From NCBI GenBank assembly GCA_951800685.1, contig CATOJY010000024.1, positions 1-53,542 on the forward strand: a stretch of 53,542 bases of DNA, written 5' to 3'. The translations under genes and the position numbers were made by a program. The notes beneath the pieces are model-generated. The model had not been told where the DNA came from and searched no databases. It saw nothing but the letters and a program-made list of their open reading frames with translations. This stretch comes from an uncultured Lachnospiraceae bacterium. Lineage in GTDB: Bacteria > Bacillota > Clostridia > Lachnospirales > Lachnospiraceae. Each line of letters starts with the position of its first letter. Position 1 is the first letter of the stretch. Positions 1 through 8,041 of this stretch are shown here, one piece after another.

Positions 1-16
1 TAATGTTATCAGACAT
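1..16 (-). CDS. Start of an unidentified gene cut by the window edge
   Basis: Only the first five codons are inside the window (Met-Ser-Asp-Asn-Ile). The ATG at 14-16 follows a strong ribosome binding site (AAAGGAGG, about 10 bases upstream), which is why I call a gene. Nothing can be said of its function. It would be the next gene after the glycan locus in the same direction. Its start codon lies inside a long inverted repeat (11-87), so its translation could be controlled by RNA folding. Confidence 0.6.
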
Positions 17-87
17 GGTTCTATACCTCCTTTGTCAAATTTTGTTGTGGTGACTTAATTCTACCAAACGGCTATAGACCATGTCTA
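11..87 (-). promoter_or_regulatory. Inverted repeat that can pair with the start of the edge gene
   Basis: AGACATGGTCTATAGCC (minus strand of 71-87) is nearly complementary to GGTATAGAACCATGTCT (minus strand of 11-27). The second arm contains the ATG of the edge gene and the last Gs of its Shine-Dalgarno. Nine base pairs are perfect; the rest pairs with small bulges. Folded RNA would hide the start codon, leaving about 43 bases as loop. It could alternatively be a DNA dyad bound by a regulator, or stabilise the 3' end of the upstream transcript. No T-run follows, so an intrinsic terminator is unlikely. Confidence 0.55.
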
Positions 88-115
88 TTTTTATGCAATT
101 AATTTGCGAAACTTA

Positions 116-1324
116 TTATACGTCATCATCATATAAAATAATTGCTATATCTTGCGTTAAATAATGTTCAACAAATACAACTAAAAGAAAGAAAGTAGTA
201 ATTAATACCCCTAAAATATAATCTAATGCAAATTTAACATTATTTTTTTTCATTTGGATATCAATTAAATATAAGGCAATCATTAGTATCATCATAAGTG
301 CAACACACTCAAGAAAATTTCCTAATCTTATCCCTTCTTTTAATCCCTTAATACTGTTCACAAATTCGTTCCATAAAGCTAACAGAACAATTGCTACAGA
401 AAGCAAACAATAAACAGGTTCTTTTTGAATACTATACTTTCTGATTAACATTACGCATAAAATAATTGATAACGCACAGATTAACTCATCGATTCGAATA
501 AAATTTCTAAAAGCTAACTGTATCATACTAGTATCAACTATTTTAGAATCTGCCGCTGAAAGCATACATAGATAAAAATCGTTGAATATATCATTTTTTA
601 ATAAATATACAAATCCTGGCACCAAACCAATTACTATTCCCACTACAAGTAATATAAGGCTACGGATATAATCTCTTTTTTTATATTCTTTTTGCATGCA
701 AATCCATAACAAACTTATTAAACTTACTGGGGGAATAAGCAACCCCACCGTTTGCTTCATTAATACTAACAGACCTGAAAAAAAACCAATTCCTAAAATT
801 AGTCCCATTATCTTACTATTTTGATTCTGATCATATAACGAGCAGAACAAAAAGGCAACTACCACTACCATAAAGGTAATCAAAGGATTATAATCATAAG
901 CAGAATCCATCAAAAAAGAAGCCGTTACACTAAGACCCGTAACTAATCCTATCACAGCATAAATCGGCTTAACAACTTTTATGAGCATTTTATAAATCAA
1001 TATCCACATAAAACATCTGGTTACCAAAAAGCCTAATATAGAATAAAGAAAAAAATGATTTCCAAAAATTTTAAATAACAGCGAAGTCAATAATAAAAAA
1101 TAAGGAGGAATAAAAAGATAGAAATCTTTATACGGGAGATCCCCCTGCTCCATTCTCCATGCCATATATTGCCACCATCCCGTTTGCGGTGGAATAACGT
1201 TATTAACAAATTTAGAATAAAAAAGGATTCCATAAAATAAAAGAATGATCCCCCAAAAAACACTGCTATACTTTTTATATTTTGCTAAAGATTTCATTGC
1301 ACTTACCTTTTCATTTCTATCCAT
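116..1324 (-). CDS. Polytopic membrane protein, GT-C glycosyltransferase-like
   Basis: A 402-residue protein made largely of hydrophobic helices, with a first TM at about 22-38 and roughly ten or more in total. The first outside loop carries acidic residues (D62, D67) followed by a Pro-Pro-Tyr element, the usual layout of GT-C (PMT/ArnT-like) transferases that use lipid-phosphate sugars. A good Shine-Dalgarno (GGAGATA) precedes the ATG. It is the last gene of the glycan locus, directly after a GtrB/DPM1-like transferase, which is the typical donor-maker for such enzymes. I infer that it moves a sugar from undecaprenyl phosphate to a surface acceptor. It could instead be a polymerase or other transporter-like glycan protein. 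The coding sequence is very AT-rich. Confidence 0.6.
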   Translation of the reverse strand: MDRNEKVSAMKSLAKYKKYSSVFWGIILLFYGILFYSKFVNNVIPPQTGWWQYMAWRMEQGDLPYKDFYLFIPPYFLLLTSLLFKIFGNHFFLYSILGFLVTRCFMWILIYKMLIKVVKPIYAVIGLVTGLSVTASFLMDSAYDYNPLITFMVVVVAFLFCSLYDQNQNSKIMGLILGIGFFSGLLVLMKQTVGLLIPPVSLISLLWICMQKEYKKRDYIRSLILLVVGIVIGLVPGFVYLLKNDIFNDFYLCMLSAADSKIVDTSMIQLAFRNFIRIDELICALSIILCVMLIRKYSIQKEPVYCLLSVAIVLLALWNEFVNSIKGLKEGIRLGNFLECVALMMILMIALYLIDIQMKKNNVKFALDYILGVLITTFFLLVVFVEHYLTQDIAIILYDDDV

Positions 1325-1365
1325 TACAATTTATCTCCTACCTGCATTTCCAATTTATAAATTCT

Positions 1366-2313
1366 TTATGAAGCGCTATCCTCGAAATTAATCCTCTCTT
1401 CTTCAATCACTAACGGTCTATTCATAATCCTTTGATTAATTGTTAAAATATATTCCCCCATGAAACCTAAAAAAAACAATTGTACCGCTCCTAAGAAAAA
1501 GATACCTATTAATATTGGTGTCATACCTGCTACAAATCTATCCCAATAGATCAATTTTAATACCAAATAGACAATTCCAATTACTACACTGGCAATACCG
1601 ATTCCAACTCCCATAAATGTAGCCATTCTGAGTCCTATTTTCGTATAAGAAGTAAAACTGAGCATTGCAGCATCATATAGACTATAAAAATTATTATGTG
1701 TCTTACCAGCACGGCGTTTTGGCTGCTCATACGGTATTTCTTTCCTTTTATATCCTAACTCTGCAACAATTCCACGCATAAATGGCGTCGGATCATTTAA
1801 ATTTTTGAGAATACTTACAAACTCCTTATCATATAAACCAGATCCCGTAAAATGTTCAATTTGTTCTATATCAGAGAATTTTTTAATCACTTTATAATAA
1901 ATACTTCTTAGTTTATACATAATTAAATTTTCTTTGCTGCTTTTCTTAATGCCAATTACAATTTTATATCCATTTTCCCACTCCTGGAGGTATTGCGGAA
2001 TCAATTCGATTGGATCTTGAAAGTCGCATACCATGGCAATTGTACAATCACCTGTCGTCTGTAACAATCCATAATATGGAGAATTAAACTGCCCGAAATT
2101 TCTTGCGTTGAAAATAGCTTTGACATGCTTATTTTTAGTACATATTGATCTCAATAACAATCTTGTATTGTCTTTCGAATCATTATCAATAAATACCAGT
2201 TCATAATCATACTTTACTAATTCATTCTCAAACAAAGATATGATTGCCTCACTCATCGGAACTACATTTTCTTCTTCATTATAACAAGGTATTAAAATAC
2301 TGACTTTTTTCAA
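1366..2313 (-). CDS. GtrB/DPM1-like membrane glycosyltransferase (GT2)
   Basis: This 315-residue GT-A enzyme begins with VSILIPCYNEEENV (4-17), the GT2 nucleotide-sugar entry motif, and has an acidic DNDSKDN segment and a CDFQDP segment corresponding to the DXD region. Two TM helices near the C-terminus (about 230-255 and 262-288) are typical of GtrB/DPM1-type enzymes, which move a sugar from a nucleotide donor to undecaprenyl phosphate on the inner membrane face. The start is TTG (2311-2313), supported by GGAGG nine bases upstream. It sits between an FkbM methyltransferase gene and a GT-C-like gene, fitting a lipid-linked sugar route. The actual sugar cannot be read from sequence. Confidence 0.8.
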   Translation of the reverse strand: MKKVSILIPCYNEEENVVPMSEAIISLFENELVKYDYELVFIDNDSKDNTRLLLRSICTKNKHVKAIFNARNFGQFNSPYYGLLQTTGDCTIAMVCDFQDPIELIPQYLQEWENGYKIVIGIKKSSKENLIMYKLRSIYYKVIKKFSDIEQIEHFTGSGLYDKEFVSILKNLNDPTPFMRGIVAELGYKRKEIPYEQPKRRAGKTHNNFYSLYDAAMLSFTSYTKIGLRMATFMGVGIGIASVVIGIVYLVLKLIYWDRFVAGMTPILIGIFFLGAVQLFFLGFMGEYILTINQRIMNRPLVIEEERINFEDSAS

Positions 2314-2422
2314 TCTAGTTTTCCTCCCGATAATTGTATAATTTTTCAGAACTTTACAGTCAATAAATTAATCCTTTTGTTTTTACAGATCAAAATAATC
2401 GGTGAAAATTCTAAAAAATTAT

Positions 2423-3496
2423 TTACTCAATCCAAACATACAAAACTGTCTCACTCCAATTATTTGTGTGATGCCTGATAGCCATTTTATAGTCTGGTAC
2501 GAAAGAATGTATCAATAACATAATTGAAAATAGATCAACAGCATTATGATAAATACAAATAGCCAAATGAGGTCTCCATATACTTATACTCTCTCGTGCA
2601 CCTAAGAGCATCTTGTATTCAAAACTTTCTATATCTGCCTTTAGAAATGTATATGGTTCACTTAGCAAATCATCTAACGCTACCGTTTTTGTTTCTATTC
2701 CTTCATTCCCATACTCTATAACTTTTGATCCGAAACCATTTAAATTTCTAGTTATTCTTTGAATTTTCATTTTCTCGGCAACGCTACAGTTTATTATGTT
2801 AATATTCTGCTCCTCGACATTCCATTCCGTACACAAACGTTTTTTTCTCTGTTCCAATGCTTTGAAATTAAACATATCAGGCTCAATTCCAATAATTTTC
2901 TTAAGTACACCTCCTTTATACCAAATATATTTCTCTATAGTATCCCCCACATATGCACCACAATCTACATAAACTTCTCCTACATCCTTTGAAGTTAATT
3001 TGTTCCATATAAAATATTGATTATCCGAATAAACTTTCTTATCTGGATACTCTCCTTTTAAGCGACTCTTGACCACCTCTGCATAAATGTCCTTCGAATC
3101 GTCATCGAATAATAAATCATAACATTTCAATACATTTTCACGATATGTTTTTAAAATCACTTCATCAATGAAGAAAGCACTGACATTCATTTCATTCAGT
3201 TCTTTTCTAATTTCGCCGATGGCATTAGGAGTTCCAGCACATATCAAAACACAGATATCCTTACACTCTTTTAACATGCTGGGACTAATAACTGGCTTCC
3301 CATAAAAATACCCCCCCCCTTTCCATTTTTCCATGTCACTATCAACATAGCCCTCTATTCTGCTTCCAAATTCAATTCTACTTAGCCCTTCCTGATAGAG
3401 ACAAGCTGTATTACCTGTTCCCCAAATCCACAAACATTTCCCTTCCAAATCTGGAATATTCTCAGTTAATACTCTTTCTAACTCTGCCCTCTTCAT
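2423..3496 (-). CDS. FkbM-family methyltransferase with an N-terminal Rossmann-like domain
   Basis: The protein has 357 residues. Residues 20-115 form a small nucleotide-binding-like domain (WIWGTGNTA at 23-31). Residues about 155-350 form the FkbM SAM-methyltransferase domain, with the SAM motif VDCGAYVGDT (177-186), the acidic IEPD segment and LKADIESFEYKML. FkbM enzymes O-methylate sugars or polyketides; here a surface sugar is the likely substrate. Its ATG overlaps the stop of the SDR gene (ATGA), so the two are translationally coupled, with GAGGG as ribosome site. Codons 60-62 are a run of nine Gs (3311-3319 on plus as C9). A one-base slip would frameshift the gene before the catalytic domain, suggesting phase variation. 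Confidence 0.8.
   Translation of the reverse strand: MKRAELERVLTENIPDLEGKCLWIWGTGNTACLYQEGLSRIEFGSRIEGYVDSDMEKWKGGGYFYGKPVISPSMLKECKDICVLICAGTPNAIGEIRKELNEMNVSAFFIDEVILKTYRENVLKCYDLLFDDDSKDIYAEVVKSRLKGEYPDKKVYSDNQYFIWNKLTSKDVGEVYVDCGAYVGDTIEKYIWYKGGVLKKIIGIEPDMFNFKALEQRKKRLCTEWNVEEQNINIINCSVAEKMKIQRITRNLNGFGSKVIEYGNEGIETKTVALDDLLSEPYTFLKADIESFEYKMLLGARESISIWRPHLAICIYHNAVDLFSIMLLIHSFVPDYKMAIRHHTNNWSETVLYVWIE
3311..3319 (-). repeat. Poly-G(9) tract inside the FkbM gene
   Basis: Nine consecutive Cs on plus (Gs on the coding strand) encode Gly60-Gly62. It is the longest G/C homopolymer I noticed in the window and stands out in AT-rich sequence. Tracts of this length in surface-glycan genes of other bacteria change length by slipped-strand mispairing and switch genes on and off. 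The reading frame is intact as given. Confidence 0.7.
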
Positions 3497-4446
3497 CTTT
3501 CGCCCTCTTGTATCATTTTAACAGTTTCCTTTATTCCCATTTCAAAAGTATATGTAGATGAATAACCTGTGTCTCGCACCAATTCTCGTATGTCAGCGCA
3601 CAAATACATTACTTGTTTGGGAGCATACTCTATATCTCCATATCCTATTTCTGCTTCTGGATTTACAATACTTCTAATGACTTCTATATATTCTTTAAGC
3701 GGTCTTGAAGCTCCATTGCCCAAACAATATATTTTTCCTCCAACTCCCCTATCACCCAACAAATACATCGCCTTAGCAGCATCTTTAGAGTATAAATAAT
3801 CCCATATCTGCTCTGCCTTCGTACACGAAACTCTTTCTCTTCTAAGCATTTTATTAATCATACACATAATCATAGTATTAGTGCCATCATAGGGCCCATA
3901 AACACTCAATATTCTAACCCATATATGCTTTAACCCTTTTTGCTCACAATATATACGCGTCATCTGCCCAGCACATAATTTAGCCATACCATAACCATTC
4001 TCTGGGAATACAGGAACCTCTGCATTAAGTTTACCCATATATCTTCCGTATTCTGCTTGGGAACCAGCTCCTATAAATACCTTACATCCAAGTCTTGCAG
4101 CAACATCTACAGCATCTAAAGCGTATTGAACATTCAAATTCTGGAGATACATATTATTTCGATGATCTCCAACGGTGCCATCCCATGCAAAATGATAAAA
4201 CGTATCTACCAGCTGCTCCAAATCCCAATTTTTTCGTTTCACTGCCTCCTGAACCCGTTGCGGCAGTTCTTTAATTTCTGCAAGAGAGCAATTTACTTTA
4301 ACTATGTTTTCCGATTCTACAATCTGTTTTTCTCTTTTAGAGTCATTTCTTAGCACAGCTATAATCTCAATATTTCTTTCACTTAGATATTCTATTAATG
4401 CCATACCAATTGCACCCGTAGGTCCTGTGATAATTACGCGTTTCAT
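3493..4446 (-). CDS. Extended SDR: NAD-dependent nucleotide-sugar epimerase/reductase
   Basis: A 317-residue extended short-chain dehydrogenase. The Rossmann dinucleotide motif TGPTGAIG is at 7-14 and the catalytic YGMAK (Tyr-x-x-x-Lys) is in the middle of the protein. A well-placed AGGA precedes the ATG. It follows the thiamine-diphosphate enzyme by about 25 bases and overlaps the FkbM start. By analogy with the yersiniose pathway, where an SDR (YerF) reduces the keto branch after YerE, it may reduce or epimerise a branched keto-sugar made by its neighbours. That role is inference; substrate and whether it is a reductase or an epimerase are unknown. Confidence 0.75.
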   Translation of the reverse strand: MKRVIITGPTGAIGMALIEYLSERNIEIIAVLRNDSKREKQIVESENIVKVNCSLAEIKELPQRVQEAVKRKNWDLEQLVDTFYHFAWDGTVGDHRNNMYLQNLNVQYALDAVDVAARLGCKVFIGAGSQAEYGRYMGKLNAEVPVFPENGYGMAKLCAGQMTRIYCEQKGLKHIWVRILSVYGPYDGTNTMIMCMINKMLRRERVSCTKAEQIWDYLYSKDAAKAMYLLGDRGVGGKIYCLGNGASRPLKEYIEVIRSIVNPEAEIGYGDIEYAPKQVMYLCADIRELVRDTGYSSTYTFEMGIKETVKMIQEGER

Positions 4447-4471
4447 CTTTTATTCCTATGCTTTCTACATC

Positions 4472-6289
4472 TTATGAAAGATGATTTCTTTCATACTCTT
4501 CTCTATCCAAAAACGGATACATATCATCTACTGCCGCAGATACAATTTCTCCCGTTGTCAAAACTTTAGAACTTGATTTCGGAGCAAAATTCTGGTGCCA
4601 ATCCACAAATACTTCACAAAAAACAGGGCCTTTCAAATTCATTACTTCCCTAATTTTTTCCTTTATATTTTCTAAACTATCTATACTATAATAAGGAATA
4701 TTAAATGCTGGAATCACTTTGGAAAAATCTGGTATGCTCAACCCATATCCTCCTCCTATTCCAATAAATTCCTGTTCTTTAAACATATTCTCCTGAGTCT
4801 GTCTGATAGAGTGATATCCATTATTATTAATGAGAAATATTTTAATATTTAATCGATTAAATGCCACCGTTTGCAATTCCTGGATATTCATCATGAAACT
4901 TCCATCTCCATCAATACAGATAATTCCTTTATTTGGGCTTCCAACACAAGCTCCCAGCGCTGCTGGAAAACTATATCCCATTGCTGCGCACCCAGAATTC
5001 GCATATAATCTCTGCTTTTTCCTAACAATTGCTGTCTGAAATGAAATAACACTTGCCGAACCGTTCCCACATACTACTGAATCATCTTCTTTTAGCTCTT
5101 TGAAAAACTCCGTCATGAATGCATATGGATTCAAACCATTCTGATCATGATAATATTCCGGTAATGTCGCAGGATATTTTGCATTTAAGTTACGACACCA
5201 TTCTAGCCATTGTTTATGTTCCATGTTTTTCTTATAATCCAACTCATTAATATCCCTCAAGACATCCCGTAAATCCGCATGAATCGGATAATCAACTCTT
5301 ACCGTTGGTTTATGAAGTTCAGCATTATCTATATCAACCACTATTTTATATGCATTTTTCCCGAACTCTCCGAAATTAAAACCTATCATTCGGATATTCA
5401 TCCTACATCCCAACACTATGAGTAAATCCGCATTTTGAATAATAAAGTTGCCACCTCTCGTTCCTACACTACCCGGTCTACCACAATATAGAGGATGAGC
5501 ATCCCATATAATATCATGTGCTCCCCATGCCGTAACTACTGGAATACCCAATTTGTCAACTGCACGTATAAATTCTGCCTGCTGATCTGCTTGTCTAATT
5601 GCTGTTCCAGCTAATATCACTGGCCGTTTTGCCTGTGCTACTCTTTCAAGTAAATACTTTGTGTCTTCTTTTCGATATACCGGATTTACCTGTTGATAGG
5701 ATGCCCAGTTTTCATTTATATACCCCTGTTCGTCAAACCCTTCAAGCTCTCTTGTTTCCACTACAGCAGACGCTACATCCCCTGGAATATCAAGCCATAC
5801 AGGACCTGGCCTGCCATTTAACATTAAAAACCAAGCCTTTTCCAACTCCTTACGAATACTTCTTGGATCAGTAATCATCTTTGCATATTTTGTCATTGTT
5901 TTAACAACATCTGTAATCTGTACCTCTTGATCACCTAATTGACGTAGCGGAAGACTTGTAGACCAGACTGTCGTCTCTCTCTTCGCTTGCCCAGAAAGGA
6001 CAAACATCGGTATAGAATCAACGTAGGCACCAAATACACCTGTAATCGCATTAGTTCCTCCTGGTCCCCCTGTAACACACACAGGTGCTATCCTTCCAGT
6101 CTCACGGTTATAACCCTCAGCCGCAATCGTACACGCCTGTTCGTGGTGGTTATATGTAATTTTCAACCCAGCCTGATGTCCAAATGCATCGTTTAAATGC
6201 ATAGCAGCGCCACCAGTTATCATAAACATATCTGTTACACCTTTATTTATAAAAAACTCTGATATATAATTTGCAAGTTTCATTTTCAT
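4472..6289 (-). CDS. Thiamine-diphosphate enzyme, acetolactate synthase-like
   Basis: The 605-residue protein has the three-domain fold of the acetolactate synthase family. The catalytic Glu that activates thiamine is E50 (NHHEQ). The ThDP/Mg motif GDG...NN is at 461-490. Length and motifs are complete. Context argues against branched-chain amino acid synthesis: it lies between an HMGL-like aldolase and an SDR, downstream of rfbFGH. The characterised analogue is YerE, a ThDP enzyme that decarboxylates pyruvate and adds the two-carbon unit to a CDP-4-keto-3,6-dideoxy sugar. I infer that this enzyme makes a similar carbon branch. The ribosome site (AAAGG) is rather far from the ATG, and Met3 is an alternative start. 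Confidence 0.8.
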   Translation of the reverse strand: MKMKLANYISEFFINKGVTDMFMITGGAAMHLNDAFGHQAGLKITYNHHEQACTIAAEGYNRETGRIAPVCVTGGPGGTNAITGVFGAYVDSIPMFVLSGQAKRETTVWSTSLPLRQLGDQEVQITDVVKTMTKYAKMITDPRSIRKELEKAWFLMLNGRPGPVWLDIPGDVASAVVETRELEGFDEQGYINENWASYQQVNPVYRKEDTKYLLERVAQAKRPVILAGTAIRQADQQAEFIRAVDKLGIPVVTAWGAHDIIWDAHPLYCGRPGSVGTRGGNFIIQNADLLIVLGCRMNIRMIGFNFGEFGKNAYKIVVDIDNAELHKPTVRVDYPIHADLRDVLRDINELDYKKNMEHKQWLEWCRNLNAKYPATLPEYYHDQNGLNPYAFMTEFFKELKEDDSVVCGNGSASVISFQTAIVRKKQRLYANSGCAAMGYSFPAALGACVGSPNKGIICIDGDGSFMMNIQELQTVAFNRLNIKIFLINNNGYHSIRQTQENMFKEQEFIGIGGGYGLSIPDFSKVIPAFNIPYYSIDSLENIKEKIREVMNLKGPVFCEVFVDWHQNFAPKSSSKVLTTGEIVSAAVDDMYPFLDREEYERNHLS

Positions 6290-6395
6290 AATCAGTTACC
6301 ATACCTTTCTTTTTCCTACCATTGTTCCGTTTATTACTCTATCTGCGATACAAATATATCAAAATGATGCCTTCAATTTTTATAACATTCCCATT

Positions 6396-8015
6396 TCAGC
6401 ATTCTTGATCAAATTCACTTTCTGTAATAAATTGAAGCTTCGTACCCAAATTCATAGATGCCCTAAAATCCTCTAACATATCCTTAATTTCTCTATTCAA
6501 TTCATCCCAATCATTATTAGGGTTCAATGATGGAAGTGAACTATCCGCATAACTTTCATTATATTTGTGCCTAAATCCGTCAAATCCTGCAATTGCTATA
6601 TTTTTTATACGTAACTGCTCCAACAATCTTAAACAATCAATCACCGCATTATCAAAATACTTCCATCCTCTCTTAATAACACGATTAAAATTAACAATCA
6701 TTTCGTCTTTCTCAGGTATTGTTTTTATACTAGAAAGCAATATTTTCTTCGTGTTTTCAAATTGTTCAGCATATGCTTCTTTTGCGTAGCAATATCGAAC
6801 AAGATTCATAATAAAAAGATAATCATACTCATAATTAGGAATAATTGCATTCACACCAATTACTACCGGATTTCTTGTTTGAATATATTTCTTTATTTTC
6901 TCTTCTTCTATACACACAGACTTTCCTGGCGCAATTAATAAGACTTCTCTTTCCCCTATTTCCTGTTTCAAACACATTAAGGTATTTTCATCTTCCACAA
7001 GTCTATTTTGATTCTCTAAATATTTTTTTTCCAATAAATCATAATCATATTTTATTCTTTCCGCATCTGAAAGAGACGCAATAATATTCCTCATATCCTT
7101 TGCAGTCGTCCTATGATTATTCATTAAATAAGCTATATTATTTACATGACAACAATACATTCCCGCAATAAAATATCGCGTAGAGTATCCCCACATATAA
7201 TTTTCTTGAAATTGTTCCATATACATGTCTATAGCATCCATGATCGCATTCATATCAAAATTACAATGGTGTTTTCTATTTAAGTAATTTGCAACTAATT
7301 CTGTCGTCGCATTTCCAGCTCCTCGCCCCATCCCGCATAAACTCGAATCTACTACTGCTCCACGTCCCGTTTCTTCCAACAATTCTATAAAGTGCATTGT
7401 CAATGCGAATGACAACTGCTGATTGTTATGAGAATGAAAACCAAGTTTAATCTCTCTGTTCAGATATTTGTTTAGTGTAGAAACAATTCTATCCAAATCA
7501 TCGCTATACATAGCACCAAAAGTATCGACAACGGATAAACTAACTGGAGAAACATGATTCACTTCCATTGCCAATTGAATTAGATCATCATCACTATACG
7601 CCAAAGTATTTGCAGCCTGAAAAAAAACCTGATATCCTTTTTCCTTAATTTTGCACCCAATATTTATGCCTTCCTTATATTTTTCATATGGAAACACTAC
7701 TCGGATAGCATCAATATTTTTTCCATTTTTTTCAGGTAAATAATCCAAATCATATCGATCCCAGTCAATCATAACTGTATATATTGTATTTTCATTTTTA
7801 TCAAATAAATACTGCTCTAAATCGCTCGGTGTATGAAAAAAAGTAGTACCAACCTCATGAGGATCATTCTTAAGCCAACCACATTCTATAATATCAATAT
7901 TGGCCTCCTGCATCTTCTTAATAATCCCTTTCATTACCGTCGTCCCGAATTTTGAATCAACAATATATGCCCCATCTCTTAGTGTACAATCCAATAATTC
8001 CGGCTTTCTATTCAT
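6396..8015 (-). CDS. HMGL-like (DRE-TIM) aldolase fused to a C-terminal domain
   Basis: About 539 residues. Residues 1-300 are a DRE-TIM metallolyase: LLDCTLRDG (7-15) and the metal-binding HSH (194-196), as in 4-hydroxy-2-oxovalerate aldolase and HMG-CoA lyase. A charged helical linker (315-355) joins a second alpha/beta domain (358-539) opening with LLIAPGKSV, unlike the usual DRE-TIM C-terminal domains. Start chosen at 8015 because AAGGAGAT lies about 10 bases upstream; an in-frame ATG at 8039 has a poor site. It sits between rfbH and the ThDP enzyme. A role in making or transferring a 2-keto-acid-derived carbon unit for a branched sugar is inferred; the second domain is unassigned. Confidence 0.7.
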   Translation of the reverse strand: MNRKPELLDCTLRDGAYIVDSKFGTTVMKGIIKKMQEANIDIIECGWLKNDPHEVGTTFFHTPSDLEQYLFDKNENTIYTVMIDWDRYDLDYLPEKNGKNIDAIRVVFPYEKYKEGINIGCKIKEKGYQVFFQAANTLAYSDDDLIQLAMEVNHVSPVSLSVVDTFGAMYSDDLDRIVSTLNKYLNREIKLGFHSHNNQQLSFALTMHFIELLEETGRGAVVDSSLCGMGRGAGNATTELVANYLNRKHHCNFDMNAIMDAIDMYMEQFQENYMWGYSTRYFIAGMYCCHVNNIAYLMNNHRTTAKDMRNIIASLSDAERIKYDYDLLEKKYLENQNRLVEDENTLMCLKQEIGEREVLLIAPGKSVCIEEEKIKKYIQTRNPVVIGVNAIIPNYEYDYLFIMNLVRYCYAKEAYAEQFENTKKILLSSIKTIPEKDEMIVNFNRVIKRGWKYFDNAVIDCLRLLEQLRIKNIAIAGFDGFRHKYNESYADSSLPSLNPNNDWDELNREIKDMLEDFRASMNLGTKLQFITESEFDQEC

Positions 8016-8041
8016 GTATACCGATCTCCTTGTCCTCATTT

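Noticed and set aside
4472..6289. Biosynthetic acetolactate synthase (ilvB) for the ThDP enzyme
   Set aside because: No ilvN, ilvC or leu genes are nearby, and it is embedded in a CDP-sugar locus; family motifs alone do not decide, so the ilvB symbol was not used.
7022..7030. T8 run in the aldolase gene as a second phase-variable tract
   Set aside because: Lysine codon runs of this length are common in AT-rich genes; unlike the G9 tract it does not stand out.
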